A stretch of 64,000 nucleotides of DNA. It comes from Ferriphaselus amnicola (GTDB taxonomy: Bacteria; Pseudomonadota; Gammaproteobacteria; Burkholderiales; Gallionellaceae). Of the stretch, positions 55,939 to 64,000 are shown piece by piece. Location of the stretch: NCBI RefSeq assembly GCF_000974685.2, contig NZ_AP018738.1:2108001-2172000 (forward strand), written 5' to 3'. The first letter of the stretch is position 1. Every line of letters starts with the position of its first letter. The translations under genes and the position numbers were made by a program. Below the pieces are notes generated by a model. It was not told the DNA's origin. It did not search any database and saw only the letters and a list, made by a program, of their open reading frames with translations.

Positions 55939-56582
55939 GGAACACGCTCGCCCGCGCCTCGTTCCGCACGGCAGTGAATCTGCTGTTCTTCTCGGTGATC
56001 GGCACCTTCGTGCTGGCTTCCACTCACCTGCTGACCGAAGACACGATCAAGAAGACGGAAGAGGCCGAAAAGCTCAAACTGATCACCCAACTCCTGCCGA
56101 CTGAGCTGTATGACAACGACATCATTCAGGACACGCTGGAGGTGGCCGCCGATCCCTTACTGGGCACACCGAGCACCACTGTCATCCACCGCGCCCGCCT
56201 GAACGGCGAACCCTCCGCTGTCGTGCTGGAAGCCATCGCGCCGGATGGTTACAGTGGCCGGATCTGGCTGATCATGGCGATACGCGCCAACGGCGAAGTG
56301 GCGGGCGTACGGGTTGTCACTCACCACGAAACACCGGGGCTGGGCGACTACATCGAACTCCCCAAGGGCAATTGGATCAAGAATTTCGACGGCAAGTCGC
56401 ACGCCAACCTGCCCGAACCGGGCTGGAAGGTGAAGAAGGACGGCGGTCAGTTCGACTACATGTCAGGCGCGACCATCACACCGCGCGCCGTGATCAAGGC
56501 CACCCACAAGGCGCTGAAGTATTTCGAGACAAACAAGGACAAGCTGTTCGCGCCCGCCGCCAATGAGGAGCACAAACCATGA
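55935..56582 (+). CDS. rnfG: Electron transport complex subunit RnfG/RsxG
   Basis: A 215-residue subunit with one N-terminal membrane helix (about 12-33) and a periplasmic FMN-binding domain (about 85-195). The covalent FMN threonine is in [12 protein letters not shown], and [15 protein letters not shown] is the other conserved tract. ATG at 55935 has AAGGGG upstream. Overlaps both neighbours by 4 bp. Confidence 0.96.
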   Translation: MRNTLARASFRTAVNLLFFSVIGTFVLASTHLLTEDTIKKTEEAEKLKLITQLLPTELYDNDIIQDTLEVAADPLLGTPSTTVIHRARLNGEPSAVVLEAIAPDGYSGRIWLIMAIRANGEVAGVRVVTHHETPGLGDYIELPKGNWIKNFDGKSHANLPEPGWKVKKDGGQFDYMSGATITPRAVIKATHKALKYFETNKDKLFAPAANEEHKP

Positions 56583-57277
56583 GCGATCCGACCTACAAGG
56601 ACATCCTGTACAACGGCATCTGGAAACAAAACACCGGACTAGTGCAACTGCTGGGCATGTGTCCGCTGCTGGCGGTGAGCAGCACCGTGGTCAACGGGGT
56701 CAGCCTCGGCTTGGCGACCGCCGTCGTGATGGCACTGAGCGGCGCCGCCGTCTCGCCCATCCGCAACTACATCCCCAACGAGATCCGCATCCCGGTCTAT
56801 ATCCTCATCGTCGCCGTGCTGGTCACCGTGGTGCAGTACCTAATGAACGCCTACATGTACGGTTTGTATGTGGTGCTGGGCATCTTCATTCCGCTGATCG
56901 TCACCAACTGTATCGTGCTGGCGCGGGTGGAGGCCTTCGCCGCCAAGAATGCCGTCGGCCATGCCGCGCTGGATGGCTTCGCCATGGGCTTGGGCTTGAC
57001 GCTGGTGCTGGCGGTACTCGGCGCCATCCGCGAGATCATCGGCAAAGGCACACTGTTCTCCGGCATCGACCTCGCACTCGGTGCCGCCGCCAAAGACTGG
57101 GTGCTGCACATCATCCCCGACTATCACGGTTTCCTGCTCGCGATACTGCCGCCCGGCGCCTTCATCGGCCTAGGCTGCTTGATCGCACTGAAGAATTGGC
57201 ACAGCCAGCGTCAGGCGCGCAAAGCCGATACCGTCGCCGTGACGATAGAAGGCGGCTGCTCTCCCGCGACGCACTGA
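56579..57277 (+). CDS. rnfE: Electron transport complex subunit RnfE/RsxE
   Basis: A 232-residue, six-span membrane subunit paralogous to Rnf[20 protein letters not shown] and [19 protein letters not shown] contain the paired cysteine regions for the shared Fe-S cluster. It ends the rnf set; its TGA shares a base with the ATG of nth, the classical rnf-nth order also seen in E. coli. Confidence 0.96.
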   Translation: MSDPTYKDILYNGIWKQNTGLVQLLGMCPLLAVSSTVVNGVSLGLATAVVMALSGAAVSPIRNYIPNEIRIPVYILIVAVLVTVVQYLMNAYMYGLYVVLGIFIPLIVTNCIVLARVEAFAAKNAVGHAALDGFAMGLGLTLVLAVLGAIREIIGKGTLFSGIDLALGAAAKDWVLHIIPDYHGFLLAILPPGAFIGLGCLIALKNWHSQRQARKADTVAVTIEGGCSPATH

Positions 57278-57912
57278 TGAACGCAGCCAAGCGCGGGGAG
57301 ATCTTCACGCGCCTGCGCGCGGCCAACCCGCATCCCACCACCGAGCTGGAATACAAGACCCCGTTCGAGTTGCTGGTGGCGGTGGTGCTGTCGGCGCAGG
57401 CCACCGACAAGAGCGTCAACCTCGCCACGCGCGAACTGTTCCCCGTCGCCAACACGCCACAGACCATACTCGACTTGGGCGAGGATGAGTTGCGCAGCTA
57501 CGTGCAGCGCATCGGCCTGTATCAGACCAAATCCAAACACATCATCCAGACCTGTCGCTTGCTGCTAGAACATCATCAGGGCGAGGTTCCGCAGACGCGT
57601 GAGGCGCTGGAAGCCTTGCCCGGAGTGGGCCGAAAGACCGCCAACGTGATCCTGAATACCGCCTTCGGCCAACCCACCATCGCGGTGGATACACACATCT
57701 TCCGGGTTTCCAACCGCACCCGACTCGCCCCCGGCAAGGATGTGGTCGAAGTCGAGCACAAGCTGATCAAAGTCGTGCCGAACGAATTCAAGCTCGACGC
57801 CCACCACTGGCTGATTTTGCATGGCCGCTACACCTGCGTGGCACGCAAGCCGAAGTGCGGCCAGTGCCTCATCGCCGACCTGTGCGAATTCAAGGAGAAA
57901 GTCTTTGTTTAA
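57277..57912 (+). CDS. nth: Endonuclease III
   Basis: A 211-residue DNA glycosylase/AP lyase for oxidised pyrimidines. The helix-hairpin-helix LPGVGRKTANVIL holds the catalytic Lys120, Asp138 is in VDTHIFRVSNR, and the 4Fe-4S loop CVARKPKCGQCLIADLC has the C-x6-C-x2-C-x5-C spacing. Length equals E. coli Nth. The ATG at 57277 overlaps the rnfE stop by one base. Confidence 0.97.
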   Translation: MNAAKRGEIFTRLRAANPHPTTELEYKTPFELLVAVVLSAQATDKSVNLATRELFPVANTPQTILDLGEDELRSYVQRIGLYQTKSKHIIQTCRLLLEHHQGEVPQTREALEALPGVGRKTANVILNTAFGQPTIAVDTHIFRVSNRTRLAPGKDVVEVEHKLIKVVPNEFKLDAHHWLILHGRYTCVARKPKCGQCLIADLCEFKEKVFV

Positions 57913-58327
57913 TCCCACGCGCGACCAAGCGCGCCAATTCCTATTCGAGACTTGGCGCAAGCGCCGTTCAAGCGAATTGCTCACCCCGCTGGAAGACCTG
58001 ACGGCGCAGTTGATCGAAAAGCACCCAGAGTTCCACGAATTGCTCGCCAATCCCGATGTCGCGCTGGACAAGGATTACCTGCCGGAGCACGGCACCACCA
58101 ACCCCTTCCTGCACCTGATGATGCACCTCACCATCGAGGAGCAGATCTCCATCGGCCAGCCGCACGGCGTGCGCGAACAGTTCACGCGGTTGACGAGAAA
58201 GTACGAATCCGAGCACGAAGCCCAGCACGCCATGATGGAATGTCTGGGCGAGATGATCTGGCAGGCGCAGCGCAACGGCGGCCAGCCGGATGCCGCGATC
58301 TATATCGAATGCATGAGCAAACAGTGA
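57905..58327 (+). CDS. DUF1841 family protein
   Basis: A 140-residue protein of unknown function. NPTRDQARQFLFETWRKRR and NPFLHLMMHLTIEEQISIG are the DUF1841 family marks, the latter resembling a helical HxxMH-type tract. The start is a TTG at 57905, 6 bp after an AAGGAG; no suitable ATG lies near it. It overlaps nth by 8 bp and the adenosyltransferase by one base, so it belongs to the rnf-nth operon. Found mostly in beta- and gammaproteobacteria. Confidence 0.85.
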   Translation: MFNPTRDQARQFLFETWRKRRSSELLTPLEDLTAQLIEKHPEFHELLANPDVALDKDYLPEHGTTNPFLHLMMHLTIEEQISIGQPHGVREQFTRLTRKYESEHEAQHAMMECLGEMIWQAQRNGGQPDAAIYIECMSKQ

Positions 58328-58872
58328 TGGCCGACCGCCTGACACACATCATCACCCGCTCCGGCGACGACGGCACGACCGGCCTTGCCGATGGCTCGCG
58401 CGTGAGCAAGACCAGCGCCCGCATCACCGCCATCGGCAGCGTGGACGAACTCAACAGCCTGCTCGGCTTGCTGCTTACCGAATCTCTGCCGGACGCTATC
58501 CGCACCGACCTGCTATCCACGCAGCACGAACTGTTCGAACTGGGCGGCGCACTGGCCTTCCCAGAACATGGCCAGTTCCCCTCGCAAGCCGTGGCCAGAC
58601 TCGATGAACTTACTGCCCGTTACAACGCCGCACTACCGCCGCTGAAAGAATTCATCCTCCCCGGCGGCACTCGCGCCGCTGCGCTCAGCCATGTCGCCCG
58701 CGCCACTGCCCGCCGCGCCGAACGGGACGTGGCCGCGCTGTCCCAGCAAGAGCTGATCTCAAGCAAGCTGTTGCCGTACCTCAACCGACTGTCCGACTGG
58801 CTGTTCGTACTCGCACGGACGATCAACCTCGAAGCCGAGCAGGCAGAAACCGGCTGGGAACGTCAGCACTAA
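58327..58872 (+). CDS. PduO-type cob(I)alamin adenosyltransferase
   Basis: A 181-residue enzyme that forms adenosylcobalamin from cob(I)alamin and ATP. The N-terminal ATP site TRSGDDGTTGLADGSRVSKT and AIGSVDELNSLLG, and the C-terminal ATARRAERDVAAL and LNRLSDWLFVLAR tracts are typical of the PduO/MMAB trimer family. ATG shares a base with the DUF1841 stop. No cobalamin riboswitch is seen; expression is presumably from the operon promoter. Confidence 0.93.
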   Translation: MADRLTHIITRSGDDGTTGLADGSRVSKTSARITAIGSVDELNSLLGLLLTESLPDAIRTDLLSTQHELFELGGALAFPEHGQFPSQAVARLDELTARYNAALPPLKEFILPGGTRAAALSHVARATARRAERDVAALSQQELISSKLLPYLNRLSDWLFVLARTINLEAEQAETGWERQH

Positions 58873-58944
58873 GCCCCTGCCACTCTTGCGAAAAGTCAGC
58901 ACAATCAGGCAAAATCACGCCCAACCCCACCCAAGGCACCCATC

Positions 58945-59313
58945 ATGAAACCCAATCCTGTAGGCTGGTTCGAAATCTATGTGCAGGACATGGAGCGTGC
59001 GAAACGATTCTATGCATCGGTATTCCAATGCACGCTGGAGAAACTCTCGAATCCCATCGAGATGTGGGCATTCCCGATAGACACTGCACGCTGGGGTGCA
59101 GGCGGCTCGCTAGTCAAAATGGAAGGTATTTGCTCCGGTGGCAACAGCACGCTGGTGTATTTCAGTTGCAAAGATTGCGCCGAGGAGGAGAGTCGCGCCA
59201 CGGAATTCGGCGGCAGCGTCCATCGCAGCAAGATGTCCATCGGCCAGTACGGTTTCATCTCTTTAGTGCTGGACTCCGAAGGCAACATGATCGGCCTGCA
59301 CTCTCTGAACTGA
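58945..59313 (+). CDS. VOC (glyoxalase/bleomycin-resistance fold) protein
   Basis: A 122-residue protein with two beta-alpha-beta-beta-beta modules. VGWFEIYVQDMERAKRFYA opens the first and LVYFSCKDCAEEESRATEF the second; the closing GFISLVLDSEGNMIGLHS is typical of VOC proteins. Several metal-ligand positions are not conserved, so enzymatic activity is uncertain. It is convergent, 4 bp from the response regulator. Confidence 0.85.
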   Translation: MKPNPVGWFEIYVQDMERAKRFYASVFQCTLEKLSNPIEMWAFPIDTARWGAGGSLVKMEGICSGGNSTLVYFSCKDCAEEESRATEFGGSVHRSKMSIGQYGFISLVLDSEGNMIGLHSLN

Positions 59314-59317
59314 TCCC

Positions 59318-60055
59318 CTACATCTGCCGGAACAAGTGCGTGTAACTGCGGCTCACCGCCAGCGTCTCGGCACGGTCACGCAAGGTCAGGGTGATACGCC
59401 CGAGCAGGTCATGGCGAGCGGTGGTGATCTGGCGGACATTGACTAGCGTGCCGCGATGCACTTGCCAGAATTCTGCGGGGTCGAGTTGAGTGATGAGTTC
59501 CTTCAGCGGTGTGCGCAGCAGCAACTCGGCATCGCGGGTATAAGCCGCCGTGTATTTGTCGGCGGACTGGAAATAGCACACCTCCTCCACCGCCAGCAGG
59601 CGCACCGTCTGCCCCACTTGAGCGCGTAGCCAGCGCAGTGATTCCGGCTTAGCTGGAGTCGCAAGCAGTGATTGCAATTTGGCGAGCAAGGCTTCCGGCG
59701 CAGGCGCAGCCTCGCGCAAGCGTGCCACACAACGAGCAAGACGCTCGTCCGACACCGGCTTCAACAGATAATCCACCGCTGCCTGCTCGAACGCCTGCAC
59801 TGCGTGGTCGTCATGGGCGGTGACGAACACCACCCGACACCCCGGCGGAGCGGACTGCGCAGCCTCCAGCCCAGAGCAACCCGGCATCCGAATATCGAGA
59901 AAAGCGATGTCAGGCTGTAGCGTCGCCAGCGCCTCGGCAGCCGCGATACCGTCGTGCAAGGTGGCAACGATCTTCAGCTCAGGCCATAGCCGCAACAGAC
60001 GACGGCGCAGGTCATCGATCAAGTGATGTTCGTCGTCGGCAAGGAGGGCGTTCAT
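59318..60055 (-). CDS. LytTR family response regulator
   Basis: A 245-residue regulator. The receiver domain (about 1-120) has acidic DDE near residue 8, phosphoacceptor Asp54 in AFLDIRMPGCSG, and the lysine in DYLLKPVSDERL. The C-terminal LytTR DNA-binding domain (about 145-245) has VCYFQSADKYTAAYTRD and LLRTPLKELITQLDPAEFWQ followed by a HRG motif. LytTR regulators bind direct-repeat sites near promoters. The ATG overlaps the sensor kinase stop by 4 bp. Confidence 0.94.
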   Translation of the reverse strand: MNALLADDEHHLIDDLRRRLLRLWPELKIVATLHDGIAAAEALATLQPDIAFLDIRMPGCSGLEAAQSAPPGCRVVFVTAHDDHAVQAFEQAAVDYLLKPVSDERLARCVARLREAAPAPEALLAKLQSLLATPAKPESLRWLRAQVGQTVRLLAVEEVCYFQSADKYTAAYTRDAELLLRTPLKELITQLDPAEFWQVHRGTLVNVRQITTARHDLLGRITLTLRDRAETLAVSRSYTHLFRQM

Positions 60056-61044
60056 CGTGGCAACTCCAACCGCGCAGTCGTACCGCCGCCCACCCTGTCT
60101 TCCAGCATCAGCCGCCCCTGCGCCCCATACAGCGCCGCCAGTCGAGCGCGTACATTGCTCAACCCTGTGCCGGAATCAGCGGCACTGCCTAGTCCAGCAC
60201 CGCTGTCGCTGACCTCGATCTCCAGACCATTCGCTGTTTCACGAATCTGCATCACGATCTCGCCACCGCCCAATTTGGGTTCGATACCGTGGCGGACGGC
60301 GTTTTCCACCAAGGGTTGCAGCAGCATGGGCGGGAAGCGAGTCTGACGCGCGGTTTCGCCCACCTCGATGCGCCAGCGCAGCCGCTCGCCGAATCTCACT
60401 TTCAGTATCTCCAGATAGTTTTCCAGCATGTGCAACTCGTCGCCCAGCGTGGCATGGTCGCTGCGGGCACGAGCGAGAGCGATGCGCAGCCAGTCGTTGA
60501 GACGTTCCAGCAAGCGATGTGCAGCGACTGGATCGGAGTCGATCAGACTGCCGACATTGGCCAGCGTGTTGAACAGGAAATGCGGCTCGATCTGTGCCTG
60601 CAACAACTTGAGTTGCGCCTCCAACTCGCGCCGTTCGGTCTCGCTCTGCAGCAACTGGCGCTGCTTCACCTCGGCGTCCAGTTTCTCGATGCGCTCGGAC
60701 AGGAAGTAAGTGATGCCGCCGATGCCGCCGAAGAATAGGCCGATCACCACAGCGACCCAAGCACGTGGATCGCTCCAGTCGCCCGCACCGGTGATCCATG
60801 CACCCAGCGTGACACCGAGGAAGATACTGCCGGGAAAGCTAAAGACTAGCACCAGCCAGCGCCGACGCCGGTCAGTGACGCGGCACATCACGGTGGCATT
60901 GGTCGCGTAGATGGACAAGCCGATACACTGCGAGAACACGAAGTTAGTCCAGAAACTGTCACCGAAGGAGATCACCGTCAGCAGACCCGCGATGGCTGTA
61001 TTGAACAGCAAGGACGAAAGTGTGGAGATCAGCAAGTGGCGCAT
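60052..61044 (-). CDS. LytS/AlgZ-type sensor histidine kinase
   Basis: A 330-residue kinase with about four hydrophobic segments in the first ~115 residues, a coiled coil (about 116-150) and a His_kinase (PF06580) domain: phospho-His155 in IEPHFLFNTLANVGSL, N-box LLQPLVENAVRHGIEPK, and glycine boxes DSGAGLG and GTGLSNVRARLAALYG. It phosphorylates the regulator encoded right behind it. No large extracellular domain exists, so it probably senses a signal within the membrane or through a partner. It follows the barrel gene by 21 bp. Confidence 0.93.
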   Translation of the reverse strand: MRHLLISTLSSLLFNTAIAGLLTVISFGDSFWTNFVFSQCIGLSIYATNATVMCRVTDRRRRWLVLVFSFPGSIFLGVTLGAWITGAGDWSDPRAWVAVVIGLFFGGIGGITYFLSERIEKLDAEVKQRQLLQSETERRELEAQLKLLQAQIEPHFLFNTLANVGSLIDSDPVAAHRLLERLNDWLRIALARARSDHATLGDELHMLENYLEILKVRFGERLRWRIEVGETARQTRFPPMLLQPLVENAVRHGIEPKLGGGEIVMQIRETANGLEIEVSDSGAGLGSAADSGTGLSNVRARLAALYGAQGRLMLEDRVGGGTTARLELPR

Positions 61045-61065
61045 AATGGGATTATCCGTACGAAA

Positions 61066-62373
61066 TCAGTGCAGGGCAATCTTCAAGCCCGCCGTCACGC
61101 TATGCCTGAACAGGCTGGAAGACTCCTGCCTTGCCGTACCGACCGGCAGCACGCCCAGCGCAAATACCGTGACCCGTCCGCTGATGGCATGCTCGACGTA
61201 GCCGGACAATTCATTGCCACCATCGGTGAACCCGTGCGTCGCCATCGTCCGCCAGTAACCGCCGCTTTCCATCAGATTGCTCTGCCACACCAGATGCAAG
61301 TAATCGCGCCCTAACAGGGATGGCGCATAGCCAAGCGACAAGCCCGCGCTCATCGGTGACGCGGCGGCACGGGTGAAATAGGTACTTTGCTCAACAGCAC
61401 TGTAGCCATGTCCATCGTGCAGATATTCGGCGTTGAGCGACTGGCCGTTCTCAAATGTGTAGGCCGAACCCAACAGTGCGGTGGTACGCCGGAATGATCG
61501 CTGGGCGATGCTGAACGGCAGCGCCGCATCTGCAGGAGATTGCAGTGCAGAGGCACGCGTGGAGGACGATGCTTCACCGTACAGCATCAGTGCGTCACTG
61601 GCGGTGAACTGTCCGTGCAAACCGGTGAACGCGCCCTGTCCTGGCGTATGCACCAGTGCCAGCCCAGCCGCCCAATCGTCGCCACGCTGGTCTGCCTTGA
61701 GTAACCAGCTATCGCGCCAACTGTCTTGCACCACATGGCCAGAGCCAGTGATACGCGCCAGCGACAAGGTGGTTTCCATGTTCGGGGTCCACGACGCTTT
61801 CAGTGCATCCACGCCAGACAATTCGCGCATCGGGTTGCTGCGACCGTTGTCGAAATAGAATGGGCTGGACGGCGAGCGGAACTGCGCCGGCCCCCAGTTC
61901 AGCACCTCGCGCCCAGCAGCCAGACTCCAGGCTTCGGAAGCACGCCAGCGTAACTGCCACTGACTGAGATACGCGTCCGTTTGACGCTGACTGCCGAAAC
62001 TATTGCGATCATCTTGCGCCAACAGGATGGGGCGAGCGGTGAGTCGCAGCCCCTCGCCCTCGGCCTTGAAATTGAAACGTGCTTCGGCGGTGGAGCTGTT
62101 CTGCGGCAAGCGAGCGATCAGGTTAGCGGGATTAAGCACGCTATCGGCGCGCAGGCTGCTGTGGGCTGCGTAGCCATAAAGCGCGCCGTCCCAGCGCAGA
62201 TCGGCGGCGAGGAGGGGCAGGGAAAAGATCGCGCCGATGAATCCTCCCAAAAATGCGTTCCGGGAGGATGGATGCAAGGCGCACGGAACAGAGGAGCTGG
62301 AATGTGCCTGACGGCACATGAGGACTCCGAGTACCGCGCAACGCCGCAGACGCCTTCCGAAACGCTTTTTCAC
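61066..62373 (-). CDS. Predicted outer-membrane beta-barrel protein, function unknown
   Basis: A 435-residue protein of amphipathic beta-strand pattern ending in an aromatic-free VTAGLKIALH. Alternating hydrophobic strands with Trp/Tyr girdles (WQLRWRASEAWSLAAGREVL; GSAYTFENGQSLNAEYLHDG) suggest a porin-like barrel. The hydrophobic signal core FIGAIFSLPLLA is only at about residues 45-56, and the ~40 residues before it hold two DNA inverted repeats, so the true start is unclear: GTG at 62373 overlaps the LolA-like stop (GTGA), and an ATG at 62319 has GGAG upstream. I recognise no specific family. Its neighbours suggest an export or envelope-transport role. Confidence 0.65.
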   Translation of the reverse strand: MKKRFGRRLRRCAVLGVLMCRQAHSSSSVPCALHPSSRNAFLGGFIGAIFSLPLLAADLRWDGALYGYAAHSSLRADSVLNPANLIARLPQNSSTAEARFNFKAEGEGLRLTARPILLAQDDRNSFGSQRQTDAYLSQWQLRWRASEAWSLAAGREVLNWGPAQFRSPSSPFYFDNGRSNPMRELSGVDALKASWTPNMETTLSLARITGSGHVVQDSWRDSWLLKADQRGDDWAAGLALVHTPGQGAFTGLHGQFTASDALMLYGEASSSTRASALQSPADAALPFSIAQRSFRRTTALLGSAYTFENGQSLNAEYLHDGHGYSAVEQSTYFTRAAASPMSAGLSLGYAPSLLGRDYLHLVWQSNLMESGGYWRTMATHGFTDGGNELSGYVEHAISGRVTVFALGVLPVGTARQESSSLFRHSVTAGLKIALH

Positions 62374-63098
62374 TGCATCTGCCCCAGATCGAACTCCGCC
62401 GCTGGGATCTTGCGAACCTGCACCGTACCGAACACCATCGTCGTCTCGGCATCCAGCAGCGCATCGCGGATGGTCATGCGGCTAACGAAAGGGATGCGTT
62501 GTCCGTTGTGTGCGAGAGTGTTGCCGTAATCGAAGCGTGCGGTCTTGAGCAACTTGCCAGAGAGCGAGTAGAACTCAGCCTTTACGCCCACTTCGCGCTT
62601 GACCGACACCCAGTAGCGTATCTTGTCGTAGGTGGTTCGCTTGTGCTTGGCGGTCAGCTCCAGCACGTGGCACGCCTCGCCGTCCACCGCCTCATCACCG
62701 GTCAGTTGCGCATCGTAATCTCCGGCATAGTTGGTGGCGGCGATGTCGCCGTTAGAGGCTTCGCCGCTCAATCGCTGACGTGGTGAAATAGGAATGGGCT
62801 TAGATAAACCGGGACGAGTGAGCCACATATTGCGCCCAACCTGCAACAGCTTGGAGCCTTTGAAGCGGGCCGGCTCCAGCGTCTCAGCCACGCTGGCATC
62901 ATCCACCGCGCGCACCTCGAAACGCTGTTCATCCGACACCTTGTCGCCATCGCGCGAGGTCAGCTTAATCTCCCACACGATTCCCGGCAAGCCGCCACCA
63001 CGAGCGCGATCAGCGTGTTCGAGCAGCGCTTTTGCATCCGTCGCTGCGCAAGCGTTAGCGCTCCAGAACAGCAGTGAAAGTATGATTCCTAGTTTCAT
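62370..63098 (-). CDS. LolA-like outer-membrane lipoprotein-sorting family protein
   Basis: A 242-residue exported protein. Signal peptide about residues 1-19 (MKLGIILSLLF, ending NACA). The mature protein has the LolA/LppX-like fold pattern: WEIKLTSRDGDKVSDEQRFE, LLQVGRNMWLTRPGLSKPIP, then ACHVLELTAKHKRTTYDKIR and VSRMTIRDALLDAETTMVFG. Proteins of this group bind lipids or lipoproteins in the periplasm. ATG at 63098 has GAGAGG upstream; an earlier TTG in frame overlaps the permease stop. It is encoded between the permease and the barrel. Confidence 0.82.
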   Translation of the reverse strand: MKLGIILSLLFWSANACAATDAKALLEHADRARGGGLPGIVWEIKLTSRDGDKVSDEQRFEVRAVDDASVAETLEPARFKGSKLLQVGRNMWLTRPGLSKPIPISPRQRLSGEASNGDIAATNYAGDYDAQLTGDEAVDGEACHVLELTAKHKRTTYDKIRYWVSVKREVGVKAEFYSLSGKLLKTARFDYGNTLAHNGQRIPFVSRMTIRDALLDAETTMVFGTVQVRKIPAAEFDLGQMQ

Positions 63099-63109
63099 GG
63101 CGACCTCTC

Positions 63110-64000
63110 TCAAACGTGGCCAAGTGCATCGATCACCGGCTGCCGGGCAGCGCGACGGGCGGGTAGATACGCGGCCAAGGATCCGACCAGCAACATCATC
63201 ATTGCAGTGAAAAGCGTGCGCCCCGCATCCACGTCCACCAGCAGCGGCACGGCGCTGGCGCTGTTGGGCGGCGTGTAAGAAATGTGCGCGACATTGATGC
63301 CGTAGCGCACGGCGAAGGTGATGGCGACCCCGACGGCGCAGCCGAGCAGGGTGAGCAGCAGGGCTTCGGCCGTGAACAGGCGCACCACGCCGCCGCGCTT
63401 CAGCCCGATGGCGCGCAAGGTACCGATCTCGCGGGTGCGCTCGACCACCGTCATGCCCATCGAGTTGGCTACGCTCATCACCACCACCGTCAGCACGATG
63501 CTGAAGATGAAGCCGAAGATCATGTCGAACATGTCGTGGACCTGGTTATAGAAGTCGGAAAGCTCCTGCCAGGTCTTGATCTCCACATCGAAGCCGGCCA
63601 TTTTCAGCTTACCCAGCAGATCGTCGCGCATGGATTCCGTGCGCGCCACATCGTCCAGCAGCACGGTCAATCGGTCGGCTCCGCTATCAACATCGTAGAG
63701 CGACTGCGCCAGTGCCAGCGGCATGAAGGCGAACTTGTCGTTGCTGCCTGCGTTGCCGGTGTTGAACAGCCCGCCCACCGTAGCATCGAGCGCGTTGGCC
63801 TGTCCGCCTATAGTATTAGTGAGCAAGGGCGCGGTATCGCCTGGCTTGAGATGCAACATCTCGGCCAAGCCTTCGCTCAGCAGCACTTTCTCAGACGCGG
63901 CCGGGTCGAGCTTCTTGATGACACTGGCATACATGCCACTACGCACCTCGTCTGCCGTCAGCACATTCTCCTGCAACTTCTCCATCGCCTGCGGCGAGAT
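63110..64000 (-). CDS. FtsX/MacB-type ABC transporter permease, 5' end outside window
   Basis: The frame is open to the right edge, so only the last ~296 residues are seen. After a periplasmic region (DSGADRLTVLLDDVARTESM), three membrane helices of the FtsX domain follow with MSVANSMGMTVVERTREIGT and IGLKRGGVVRLFTAEALLLT between and GRTLFTAMMMLLVGSLAAYL at the end. It resembles MacB/LolC-like permeases. An ATG at 63985 exists, but the codons before it (ISPQA) continue the same protein, so it is not the start. It ends 11 bp before the LolA-like ATG. Confidence 0.88.
   Translation of the reverse strand: MSPQAMEKLQENVLTADEVRSGMYASVIKKLDPAASEKVLLSEGLAEMLHLKPGDTAPLLTNTIGGQANALDATVGGLFNTGNAGSNDKFAFMPLALAQSLYDVDSGADRLTVLLDDVARTESMRDDLLGKLKMAGFDVEIKTWQELSDFYNQVHDMFDMIFGFIFSIVLTVVVMSVANSMGMTVVERTREIGTLRAIGLKRGGVVRLFTAEALLLTLLGCAVGVAITFAVRYGINVAHISYTPPNSASAVPLLVDVDAGRTLFTAMMMLLVGSLAAYLPARRAARQPVIDALGHV

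Noticed and set aside
58872-58944. Cobalamin riboswitch near the adenosyltransferase gene
   Set aside because: The gene is translationally fused into the rnf-nth operon and has no leader of its own; the 72 bp after it show no B12-box.

Overview
The window reads as a chromosomal segment of a Gram-negative proteobacterium. I see no phage, plasmid, insertion sequence or CRISPR signature, and the base composition is fairly even at mid-50s % GC by eye. Gene content (ccm System I cytochrome maturation, rnfABCDGE-nth, SlyB- and SirB2-type proteins, DUF1841, HugZ-like protein, NADH-type FabI) fits Beta/Gammaproteobacteria. The neighbourhood hupB, tRNA-Val, tRNA-Asp, ppiD, tRNA-Asp, fabI, with two hemerythrin-type proteins and much c-di-GMP signalling, makes me think of a microaerophilic betaproteobacterium, perhaps Gallionellaceae-like. 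That placement is inference only.

Layout. 1-9 kb: an RNA-modifying U32 protein (cut by the edge), a small lipoprotein and a YihY protein on the minus strand; divergent wrbA and a HugZ-like gene; then TerC, DUF3124, DUF2062, a COG2509-type flavoprotein and an exported pentapeptide-repeat protein that proves to be an exact internal duplication. 9-16 kb: leuA with a possible leader peptide and palindrome-bearing promoter, mutS, a REP-like repeat, DUF2461, SlyB-like lipoprotein, a 30-residue membrane peptide, sirB2-like and hemerythrin genes. 16-24 kb: tRNA-Leu and a complete ccmABCDEFGHI operon. 24-30 kb: housekeeping genes (fabI, tRNA-Asp, ppiD, tRNA-Asp, tRNA-Val, hupB, lysS) and a Crp/Fnr regulator.

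30-37 kb: an envelope cluster with a secretin-domain protein, NlpC/P60 lipoprotein, SIMPL protein and a TolC-MacA-MacB type tripartite exporter whose MacB ATPase and permease are separate proteins. 37-46 kb: a likely four-gene minus-strand signalling operon (HDAC-family deacetylase, bacteriohemerythrin, leucine-rich-repeat protein kinase, PAS-GGDEF-EAL), divergent from a Pat-like acyl-CoA synthetase/GNAT acetyltransferase. An exported bacterial phytochelatin synthase lies convergent to the acetyltransferase. 46-52 kb: kup, then a PhnD-like binding protein translationally coupled to a second PAS-GGDEF-EAL protein.

52-59 kb: the Rnf electron-transport operon with nth, a DUF1841 gene and a PduO-type cobalamin adenosyltransferase, nearly all joined by overlapping stop/start codons, then a VOC protein. 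59-64 kb: a LytTR two-component pair, a predicted outer-membrane beta-barrel, a LolA-like exported protein and the end of an FtsX/MacB-type permease, which together look like an uncharacterised envelope-transport locus.

The most unusual items are the exact 159-residue duplication in the pentapeptide protein, the HDAC/hemerythrin/LRR-kinase/c-di-GMP operon facing the acetyltransferase, the PhnD/GGDEF-EAL pair, the barrel/LolA/permease/LytTR locus and the leuA leader region.
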